Source: M3007 sp046153695
GTDB lineage: Bacteria > Bacteroidota > Bacteroidia > Chitinophagales > Saprospiraceae
Length of the DNA stretch: 48,976 bases
Assembly (NCBI GenBank): GCA_046153695.1
Contig: JBJXEZ010000094.1
Span: 1-48,976 of the forward strand
Direction: 5' to 3'
Positions 6,675-13,507 of the stretch are shown here, piece after piece. Numbering within the stretch: the first letter of the stretch is position 1; each line of letters starts with the position of its first letter. Below the pieces are notes generated by a model. The model worked only from the letters and a program-made list of their open reading frames with translations, searched no databases and was not told the origin of the DNA. The position numbers and the translations under genes are program-made.

Positions 6675-8507
6675 CTAGAACAGTCCCGCTACCGACCGTG
6701 GCCGACGGCTGCGTTCCCAGAAGAAGCCCTCCAGTTTTTTACTTTCCTTAGTGCCCGCCTGTTTCATCGGGATAAACTTGCCCTTGGGTTGGGTGTAGAA
6801 TTTGATGTCTGTGATCTGATTGTTTTCAAAGAACAGCCGCATCTCTGAGCAATCGGTTTCGTTCACGCCGACGTAGGCCCGCTTATCGTCAAGGGCGTAG
6901 TATAAGGCCTGGGCGTTGCCTTCGACAAGCATTTGGCGGGCCTGGTTGTCTTCAAAAAAGACGGTGTTGTTGCGGCCCTTGATTTGGTTGAACATGCGCT
7001 CGTCACCGGAGTTGATCACCAGTGCATTTTGGCGCAGCCAAATTTGATGCACCTTGTTGTTGCGAAGGGCCAGCCGAATCGTGTCGGCGGAAAACTGCGA
7101 GGTGTCGGACCAGATAAGCGGCAGGGTGTCCAATTTGAAAAAGTGGAAAATGCTGTCGACGGAGCTATACGTAAGCGAGTCGCAAACGGCCTGTAAGTCT
7201 TTTTTGAAAATACGCACATCCCGGTAGGCCAGCAACAAGCGTGCATTGGAAGCTGAATCGGGCTTAAACGAGGTGAGCGTATCGGCACTCATGTACAACG
7301 TGTCGCTGTCAATCAACGATTTCATCAGCGGCCGGCCCGCAGCCCCCAAGTCTCCGAACGCGCCATAAGCGTGGAGGTAACTGGACACTTTGTTATAATC
7401 CATTCGGTGGGCGATGAGGATGTAGTCGTTAGCGGTATCCTGCCAAATGACGCTGCCGAGCGCGACACCGTTTCCGAGCTCGTCGTTGAAATCGATGGAG
7501 TCAGCCTCAATGATATTCGGCGGATCGCTGATGCGGCCACGGCCGCTGAGCTGGTACTGCTTGTTTCGGCTGTCGTAGCGTACTTCATGGCCGGTTATAG
7601 TTTGGGAACTGTCGCGGTAGTCCACATTGCCCACGAATACGGCCTTTTCTGTCTCGGTGTTGAACCGGATCACTTCGGCATCCACAATGCGCCCGGCGGC
7701 AGGTTCTTCGATATGGGCCTCGCCATCGAGGATATACTCCTTACTGGAGCCATCGTAACGCATCTTGCGGGAGCGTCCGCGCTGGCCGTCACGCTCGTAC
7801 TGGGGGTTGCCGTCGAACACAGCGAAATTGTTTTCGATGTCGTAAAACCCGTTTTCGCAGTACACTTTGCTTTTCTGCTGACTGATGAGCGTGGGAGCTA
7901 CGAAACGCACCATTTGGGTTTCGGTGTTGAAGGCCATGGTATCGGTACGCATCGTAAACTCCGGGTCTGTGGCCAGTACATCGCCCTTGAAATAGACCAT
8001 TTTTTCGTGCACATCGTAGCGGCCGCGGGTACTGGTGAGCTGGCTTTTTCCATTGGAGAGCGTAGCACCCTCGACGTAAGTGGCTACTTTGTTGGCCAGG
8101 TCGTAGTGGAGGCGACTGGTGTACAACTCTTGACGACCGTTGATTAGCACAACTTCGCCGAAAAGGTCGCTTTCTCGGGTATTTCCGTAGTACAGTGCCG
8201 AGTCGCCGAACACACGCACAGAGTCGCCCTGTTCGATGAGCACATTGCCGATGAGGCGAGCATCATCGCGGTCGAGGATGGCGGTGTCGCAGAAAACGAG
8301 GGTGTTTTCTTGTCGAAGGCGGACTTTGCCGCTGAGTTTTTGCACATAGCGCCCGTCACGCAGGAAGTATTCGCCGAGAATGGACGATTCGACCTTGATC
8401 TTGCCGGATGTATCCTGGGGCGGTGGCGGGACGTTGATTTGGGAAAAAAGCCCAATGGGGGCCACAAACAAGGCAATAACGGGGAAGCGGTATGGAAAAA
8501 CACGCAT
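6675..8507 (-). CDS. OstA/LptA-like LPS transport protein
   Basis: A 610-residue periplasmic protein. It has a signal peptide (RVFPYRFPVIALFVAPIGLFSQ) and then a long series of OstA-like beta-strand repeats: GKVRLRQENTLVFCDTAILDRDDARLIGNVLIEQGDSVRVFGDSALYYG, FGEVVLINGRQELYTSRLHYDL, and so on to about residue 400. These repeats form the beta-jellyroll groove that carries lipopolysaccharide across the periplasm in the Lpt pathway. This large OstA-like family is typical of Bacteroidota and is far longer than LptA of Proteobacteria (about 185 residues). The C-terminal 200 residues (ADTLTSFKPDSASNARLLLAYRDVRIFKKDLQAVCDSLTYSS..) resemble further divergent repeats. No Lpt partner is in the window. 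Its upstream region contains two perfect inverted repeats. Confidence 0.87.
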   Translation of the reverse strand: MRVFPYRFPVIALFVAPIGLFSQINVPPPPQDTSGKIKVESSILGEYFLRDGRYVQKLSGKVRLRQENTLVFCDTAILDRDDARLIGNVLIEQGDSVRVFGDSALYYGNTRESDLFGEVVLINGRQELYTSRLHYDLANKVATYVEGATLSNGKSQLTSTRGRYDVHEKMVYFKGDVLATDPEFTMRTDTMAFNTETQMVRFVAPTLISQQKSKVYCENGFYDIENNFAVFDGNPQYERDGQRGRSRKMRYDGSSKEYILDGEAHIEEPAAGRIVDAEVIRFNTETEKAVFVGNVDYRDSSQTITGHEVRYDSRNKQYQLSGRGRISDPPNIIEADSIDFNDELGNGVALGSVIWQDTANDYILIAHRMDYNKVSSYLHAYGAFGDLGAAGRPLMKSLIDSDTLYMSADTLTSFKPDSASNARLLLAYRDVRIFKKDLQAVCDSLTYSSVDSIFHFFKLDTLPLIWSDTSQFSADTIRLALRNNKVHQIWLRQNALVINSGDERMFNQIKGRNNTVFFEDNQARQMLVEGNAQALYYALDDKRAYVGVNETDCSEMRLFFENNQITDIKFYTQPKGKFIPMKQAGTKESKKLEGFFWERSRRPRSVAGLF

Positions 8508-8541
8508 GGTTGTTCGAGTTTTGCGGTAGTCGTGTTAAAAG

Positions 8542-8610
8542 CATGTTGGGGATTTTCTGCTGGCGGCAAAAACGAGGGCTTTTTTTCGTCAGCAGAAAAT
8601 CCCCAACATG
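8542..8610. repeat. Perfect 21-bp inverted repeat upstream of the OstA-like gene
   Basis: The segment 8542-8562 (CATGTTGGGGATTTTCTGCT and one more base) is the exact reverse complement of 8590-8610, around a 27-nt loop that can itself partly pair (AAAAACGAGGG / CTTTTTTTCGT). It lies 35 nt upstream of the OstA-like ATG and so could be in its leader. It may be a terminator-like or regulatory hairpin. Confidence 0.85.
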
Positions 8611-8613
8611 TTC

Positions 8614-8777
8614 AGAAACCGTCTGAAAACCCCTGACGAGGTGAAAAGGTGCAGGTTTTGGCGTCAGACAAGTCTCGTTTTTGAGGGAATAGACTTGTCC
8701 TATTGCCGAAAAAACAGCCGCCGTATGACGGCAAAAGATGCGCCTTGTCGCCCGCCAGGGGTTTTCAGACGGTTTCT
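8614..8777. repeat. 164-bp element with perfect 22-bp terminal inverted repeats
   Basis: The termini 8614-8635 (AGAAACCGTCTGAAAACCCC..) and 8756-8777 are exact reverse complements. The interior has further pairing: GACAAGTCT (8668-8676) with AGACTTGTC (8691-8699), and GCCGNCATACGGC-like sequence near 8720-8732. No ORF is supported. Size and termini resemble a MITE, but there is only one copy in this window and no clear target duplication; a structured RNA is the alternative. Confidence 0.75.
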
Positions 8778-8795
8778 CATAACGCCCGTCGCATA

Positions 8796-8826
8796 AAAAA
8801 TGTCAGAGAGGCCCTCTGACATTTTT
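8796..8826. terminator. Bidirectional intrinsic terminator after the metallophosphoesterase gene
   Basis: AAAAATGTCAGAG pairs with CTCTGACATTTTT, with A and T tracts on either side. It starts 6 nt beyond the stop codon (8833) of the leftward metallophosphoesterase gene, as expected for that gene's terminator. Confidence 0.88.
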
Positions 8827-8832
8827 CCTTCA

Positions 8833-9984
8833 CTACCCTCCTCCATTTTTTTCCCGACCAGTGAATTTGGCCGTCATGATGCTGTTTTTTTGGCCCGTGC
8901 TATGCAGGTTGTACAAGGCACCATCTTCGATGAGCAGGCTTTTCATAACACCTATTCGGAGGTTTTCGTCGTGGAGCAGGTCAATGCAAATCAACCGACC
9001 GTCGTACAGGGCCGTGATATCCTGCACCAGTGTGTGGCCTACCACAATACGCTCCGCTCCGACAAACTTCAGGGCATTGTCCATGTCCTGGGTGCTGATT
9101 TTATTTTTCGCGGCTCCGCGAAACCACATGATACCGAAGTTGGGGTTATACACGAACTGGGCAAGTGAATCCGTCATTTTGTTGTAGGGCGTGCCGATAA
9201 AGGCGCGTGCTATTTCGTTGATGTTGCTCAGCGAGAGGGTAGAATTAGCCAATTCCGGGCTTACGCCGCCGTGGCAAAAAACGAGGTCACCGATTTTCTC
9301 TACAGCGTTTTTTGTACGCAACCAGCGACCGAGTTCGGAGTTGTTATCGAACCACAGGCCGTAGTCTTCGCCGATGAGCTGGGCGTTTTCGATGTATTTG
9401 TTGCGCACATAGCCGTACTCGCCGCAGAGGTTGAGGGCCTCGTGGTTACCAAGCAGGAAATGGACTTTGCCGCCAACTGCTTCGGCCTCGTCCTCCAGTT
9501 TGTAGATCAGCCAGAGCACTTCCGTGACGTTTAGGCCGCGGTCGAAAAAGTCGCCCACGAGTATGAGGCGGTTTTTACCGTATGTCCACCGGAATTGGTC
9601 GTTGACGACTCCGGCATTTTTCAGGATGATCTTGAACGCTTCGAAATTACCCTCGATGTCGGATAAAACGAGCATGCGATCAGTTGGTTCGAAGCGGTCT
9701 TTTTCGACTCGGAGGTTATTTTTAAGCGGAAAACTGAACCGGTCGCCGGTTTCGGGCACCGTACAGGTGAGCATCAGGCCTTCGCGCTTGGTGTGGTATT
9801 TTACGCGAACGATGTTGGCCGTATCCTGCCGTTCGATGGTCTTGACTACGATGTTCCCGCCCCGATAAAAGACGTGTGGGCCGTCGGAACTGGCCTTGGA
9901 AACATCAACTTTGGGGTCGCCCGCGTGAGCGAGCAGCGGCGCAAGCGGCAAAAGGGTGAAAAGCACAAAGCGAAGCAGCAGCAT
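8833..9984 (-). CDS. Exported calcineurin-like metallophosphoesterase
   Basis: A 383-residue PPP-type phosphatase fold with a signal peptide (MLLLRFVLFTLLPLAPLLAHA); the ATG at 9984 is preferred over an in-frame GTG at 10014. Metal-site motifs appear in order: VLSDIEGN (108-113), GDFFDRG (144-150), LLGNHE (179-182), FCHGG and VVGHT. The first motif is D-x-E where most members have D-x-H, so one metal ligand is substituted. Residues 25-100 form an extra N-terminal domain of unknown role. The substrate cannot be read from sequence; a periplasmic phosphoprotein or small phosphoester is possible. It is followed by a terminator and has its own putative promoter, so it is probably monocistronic downstream of truA. 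Confidence 0.85.
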   Translation of the reverse strand: MLLLRFVLFTLLPLAPLLAHAGDPKVDVSKASSDGPHVFYRGGNIVVKTIERQDTANIVRVKYHTKREGLMLTCTVPETGDRFSFPLKNNLRVEKDRFEPTDRMLVLSDIEGNFEAFKIILKNAGVVNDQFRWTYGKNRLILVGDFFDRGLNVTEVLWLIYKLEDEAEAVGGKVHFLLGNHEALNLCGEYGYVRNKYIENAQLIGEDYGLWFDNNSELGRWLRTKNAVEKIGDLVFCHGGVSPELANSTLSLSNINEIARAFIGTPYNKMTDSLAQFVYNPNFGIMWFRGAAKNKISTQDMDNALKFVGAERIVVGHTLVQDITALYDGRLICIDLLHDENLRIGVMKSLLIEDGALYNLHSTGQKNSIMTAKFTGREKNGGG

Positions 9985-10066
9985 GAGAGCAGTAGTTTTG
10001 TTTGTACACAACACTGTGGTGTAAACGCAGACAAGCTGCGACAGTCACACCGTAGGGAAACGGCGG

Positions 10067-10074
10067 CAAAGATA
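10067..10074 (-). promoter_or_regulatory. Putative Bacteroidota -7 promoter box
   Basis: TATCTTTG on the minus strand matches the TAnnTTTG consensus of the primary sigma factor in this phylum. It lies 83 nt upstream of the metallophosphoesterase ATG. No good -33 TTTG is visible, so this is tentative. Confidence 0.45.
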
Positions 10075-10169
10075 AACTGTTGGCTCGTGGCTGTCTGATT
10101 CTGGTAAAATTTGTACCGCCAAACTTTTTAGGAACGCGGACGAATATAAGGTTATCAAAAGAGCCTATC

Positions 10170-10904
10170 CTAAAACCGTACACTCGTAAGAAAAAGCCCT
10201 TGTGGCGGCACACTCCAACTTTTAGGCAGCGGGGTTTGTGTTTCCAAGGCGACCCGAATATCCTCTGGAGCAATTTGGCCTTGCCCTGCCAGCACGCATG
10301 CGCCCACGATAAGCCGGACCATACCACGCAAAAACCGGTTCGCCGAAATATGAAAAACCAATTTGGCCTGTTCCGGCAGCAGTACCCAGCGGGCGTCGGT
10401 GATGGTACACCGATAGTGAACCACGCCACTTTCGGTTTTGCAAAACGGCGCAAACGCTGTGTACTCGGGCAGCAACGCGGCCACTGCGTGCAGCGCATCT
10501 GTGTTCAAACGTGTGCCTTGTGGGTAAAACCACGCGGTCTCTACGGCAAAAGGATCTTTCTGTAACGAAATGTGGTACTCGTAACTCCGTTCCACGGCAT
10601 CGTATCTGGCGTGCGCGTCGGGCAGAACGGGGAAAGCGGCATGTATAGCGATATCGTCGGGCAAGAGGCTATTCAGGCCGTTCAAAAACGTCGGAGGAAG
10701 ATCGCCGTCACAGTCGAAATGCGCCACATAGAACCGGGCATGTACACCCGCATCGGTGCGTCCGCATCCGACAACCTCCGCGGGCTGCCGGAGCAGCGTC
10801 GCCAAGGCAGTTTCCAGTGTCTCTTGCACGCTCGCGGCATTGGGCTGGCGTTGCCAGCCGGAATAACGGGTGCCGCGATAAGCCAGGTGAAGAAAATAGC
10901 GCAT
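10170..10904 (-). CDS. truA: tRNA pseudouridine(38-40) synthase TruA
   Basis: A 244-residue enzyme that isomerises uridine at positions 38-40 of the tRNA anticodon arm. The N-terminus MRYFLHLAYRGTRYSGWQRQP is diagnostic; the catalytic Asp is D51 in GCGRTDAGVHA. Further TruA blocks are NGLNSLLPDDIAI, HARYDAVERSYEYHI, FCKTESGVVHYRCTI and ANRFLRGMVRLIVG. Length is typical. Its ATG overlaps the TAA stop of the upstream peptidase gene by one base, which indicates translational coupling within a leftward operon. Confidence 0.97.
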   Translation of the reverse strand: MRYFLHLAYRGTRYSGWQRQPNAASVQETLETALATLLRQPAEVVGCGRTDAGVHARFYVAHFDCDGDLPPTFLNGLNSLLPDDIAIHAAFPVLPDAHARYDAVERSYEYHISLQKDPFAVETAWFYPQGTRLNTDALHAVAALLPEYTAFAPFCKTESGVVHYRCTITDARWVLLPEQAKLVFHISANRFLRGMVRLIVGACVLAGQGQIAPEDIRVALETQTPLPKSWSVPPQGLFLTSVRF

Positions 10905-12235
10905 TATTCTTTTACGACGGGTATACGCTCCTTGCGTTCTTTCGGCATTTCCATACGTTGCCCCGGCATGGCCTTCATTTCCGGGGAATCAATGCGGAAT
11001 TTGCCCGGTGGGGTAGGCGTATTTTTGGCATCCGAGCCGGACGGCAGTTCCAGAGAGCGCGGCGCGTTGGACGAATTGCTCGGCATACCGAACTCCAGGC
11101 CCATCTGCTGGCGAATATCCAGCGGGAGCGCATTTTTGTTAACGGAAAACGAGATCGTGTTCAGGCGCATGTACGCATCTGACACATATACAAAACCTTT
11201 CCGTTCAGAAATTTCACCCCAGGAGTTTTTCACGGCGTAAAAAAGGCCGCCCTGGGTTTCGTTAAGCACGCCCGTGATGTGCATCAGGTGGTCGTCCTGG
11301 GTTTCCAGGCGGTCAAAAGCCTGCTGGCGCAGTTGTTGGGTAACTAATCTTTCCGGCTCCCAAAACTGGAACGTGCTGGCGATCTGGTCTCTTGATTTCG
11401 TAGCCCAATCGGCCTCGGGGGCTACAGCAAGACCATTTTTTCCGGAAAAGCCCGGATTACTGACATCTGTATCCCATTCTACGGAAAAGCCTTTTTGCAA
11501 GGAATGGTTGAGGCAACGCATCAGGTCGTTGAGCGGCATGTTGAAAAACTGGCCGTTGGAAAAATTGTCGGGAACCTCCAGCACAAAATTGGACCAAAAC
11601 GGGTGGTGCGAGAACGACGTGATGCTGACGTAGTTGTCGGGGTTTATACCCAAGTACTCACGGAAGGAGGAGGGCGAAAACTGGATGTTGTTGTACACAA
11701 ACGACAGTGGCACTGGCCCGAATTCGGCATCCAGCATATCGTCAACACGGCTCAGCCAGTCGGCTCGGAGTTCGCCCCTGCCTACTTGGGCAACGAATGT
11801 GTCGCACAGGCTCTGAAGCGATTTTTCAATTTGCTTGTGGTTGTACGGCTGCGCGAGGTCTTTTCGGCCAGGATAGGCGCTTTCAGGGACCACACCATAC
11901 TGCCGGACGGCATTGAATTTGTCGTGCGCCAGTCCTCCTTCGCTGAGGTTGGCTTTGCCCATGCGGCGCACATAATTTTCGCACTTTTGGCGATAAATGT
12001 GCCGTACAGTAAACATTTCCGACAGGTTATGTTCGCCCTTCCCGGTGCGCAACACCTCGCTTTCCAAAAAAGAGGTCGTGGAAAAACTCCAACAGGTGCC
12101 CGTTTTATCCTGGCTTTTTACCGGAGTGGCCGACAACATTTTGACCTCTTTGAACGCATAGTGTTCGGGGGTTTGGGCCTCCAGGCAGCAGGCGGCCAAG
12201 GCGGCGGCGATTGCAAAAGAAAGTACCTTTTTCAT
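10904..12235 (-). CDS. Secreted C1 papain-like (bleomycin hydrolase/aminopeptidase C-like) peptidase
   Basis: A 443-residue cysteine peptidase. The ATG at 12235 gives the signal peptide MKKVLSFAIAAALAACCLEAQ; the upstream in-frame extension to 12304 is not signal-like. The catalytic Cys is C48 in VKSQDKTGTCWSFSTTSFLES, with the oxyanion Gln at 42. The catalytic His is in DDHLMHITGVL and the Asn in AVKNSWGE. Internal blocks (EGGLAHDKFNAVRQYGVVPESAYPG) match the C1B bleomycin hydrolase branch, whose cytoplasmic members are aminopeptidases; this one is exported, so its substrates would be extracytoplasmic. The C-terminus is Pro- and Met-rich (about 45 residues) and lacks a T9SS sorting domain. 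It lies between the M23 peptidase gene (69 bp gap) and truA (1-base overlap). Confidence 0.9.
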   Translation of the reverse strand: MKKVLSFAIAAALAACCLEAQTPEHYAFKEVKMLSATPVKSQDKTGTCWSFSTTSFLESEVLRTGKGEHNLSEMFTVRHIYRQKCENYVRRMGKANLSEGGLAHDKFNAVRQYGVVPESAYPGRKDLAQPYNHKQIEKSLQSLCDTFVAQVGRGELRADWLSRVDDMLDAEFGPVPLSFVYNNIQFSPSSFREYLGINPDNYVSITSFSHHPFWSNFVLEVPDNFSNGQFFNMPLNDLMRCLNHSLQKGFSVEWDTDVSNPGFSGKNGLAVAPEADWATKSRDQIASTFQFWEPERLVTQQLRQQAFDRLETQDDHLMHITGVLNETQGGLFYAVKNSWGEISERKGFVYVSDAYMRLNTISFSVNKNALPLDIRQQMGLEFGMPSNSSNAPRSLELPSGSDAKNTPTPPGKFRIDSPEMKAMPGQRMEMPKERKERIPVVKE

Positions 12236-12304
12236 GCTTAACGCTGTTACGTTTTTGTGTTTGACTGGCTTAGTCCAGGTCGGTGTGTTTACGTGCCTCG
12301 GCAC

Positions 12305-13261
12305 TTACCTAAAATTGATATAATCATTCGGGTTGACCGCACGGCCTTTGTGCCAGAGTTCAAAGTGCAGGTGTGGTCCGGTCGTATTTTCACCAGTGTT
12401 TCCGATGATAGCAATGGCCTCTCCGGCTTTAACGGCAATTCCCGCCTTTTTGAGCAGCACCGAGTTGTGTTTGTACATAGTCACCACATTATTTGGGTGC
12501 TGGATGGCGATGCTATACCCTGTTTCGACTGTGTATCCGGAAGAAATCACCACCCCGTCGGCGGCGGCTTTCACGGCGGTGTTTTTGGGCGCGACCACAT
12601 CCACCCCGAGGTGGTCTTTTTGAAGGTCATACGGTGATATAATTTCGCCGGAAACCGGAGGCATGAAAAACAGTTGTTCCAAGGGCTGTTCTCTCGACAG
12701 GACCGGATTCAGGCCCGTAGCCGCGGTAGGCTCGCCAGAGGTAAACGTACCTTCGTCCACTGCTTTGCGAAGCGCCTCATCTGCTGCAATGCGCTCTACC
12801 TTTTTAGCAGATGCAGCGGTGTCTGGAGTTGCGTTTGTTTCGCTCTTTTTTTTGGCCGACTCCTGGCTGAACGACTCCAAATCACCGGTCAAAATTTTTC
12901 GGAAGTTCTCGTTGTAGGCCCTATGCGCCTGAATTTCGTCTTCCAGGCTGGCTACTTTGTTCGTCAGTAGCGCGATTTCGCCGTCGCGCTGAAAATCACC
13001 GTACCCGGGGATATAGCGTTTGAGCGGCGTGTACATGATAAGCAGGGTCACCAGAATAGCCGTGCCCACCACAAGCGAGCTCAAAAAAACATATACACTC
13101 AAGGGCGACAACTGTAGCGAGGTCACCTCTTCGAATGTTTCGTCGTTCATTATGACTAAACGATACTTGTCGCGCAGCTTTTCCATCAGCCCGCGACCGT
13201 CGCTCTCGCGCCGCCAGAAAAAGCCCAGCGCCCGTTTTGCCAACGCCAAATATCTTTGCAT
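12305..13261 (-). CDS. Membrane-anchored M23 peptidase
   Basis: A 318-residue protein that probably cleaves peptidoglycan cross-links in the periplasm or regulates such cleavage. It has one membrane segment at about 53-77 (LSVYVFLSSLVVGTAILVTLLIMY), a helical stretch with coiled-coil character at 95-125 (LLTNKVASLEDEIQAHRAYNENFRKIL), a polar linker, and an M23 domain at about 200-318. Zinc ligands are H217 and D221 (HLGVD) and H299 (GPHLHF), with H297 as catalytic His; all are intact. The ATG at 13261 is chosen because the sequence before it lacks homology-like features. It heads the leftward cluster M23, C1 peptidase, truA. Confidence 0.92.
   Translation of the reverse strand: MQRYLALAKRALGFFWRRESDGRGLMEKLRDKYRLVIMNDETFEEVTSLQLSPLSVYVFLSSLVVGTAILVTLLIMYTPLKRYIPGYGDFQRDGEIALLTNKVASLEDEIQAHRAYNENFRKILTGDLESFSQESAKKKSETNATPDTAASAKKVERIAADEALRKAVDEGTFTSGEPTAATGLNPVLSREQPLEQLFFMPPVSGEIISPYDLQKDHLGVDVVAPKNTAVKAAADGVVISSGYTVETGYSIAIQHPNNVVTMYKHNSVLLKKAGIAVKAGEAIAIIGNTGENTTGPHLHFELWHKGRAVNPNDYINFR
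13251..13258 (+). promoter_or_regulatory. Putative -7 box for the SprE/PorW-like gene
   Basis: TATCTTTG on the plus strand matches TAnnTTTG. It overlaps the start of the divergent M23 gene and would give a leader of about 240 nt. No well-spaced -33 box is present, so support is weak. Confidence 0.3.
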
Positions 13262-13507
13262 GTCGTTTGCGTTATTTTGAGATGCCTTTGCGGCGTACCT
13301 CCCGTGGCATTTTTTGGACCACGACGGGTAAGCCTGAAAGGCAAACACCCGCAAAGTTCGCTCAAAATGTGTAGCGGACTACTGAAAATATCACGAGGAT
13401 GCAACGCAAAATTTTATTCCCAATCTGTTGGACAACCGATCTGCCCAAAAATGCACCATAGTTCTCCGTTAAAGCCGGGCTTTGCTGCCCCATCCAACTT
13501 TCTGCGC

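Noticed and set aside
13256..13507. 84-codon extension of the SprE-like protein
   Set aside because: It destroys the lipoprotein signal, overlaps the divergent M23 gene start and has no protein-like pattern.
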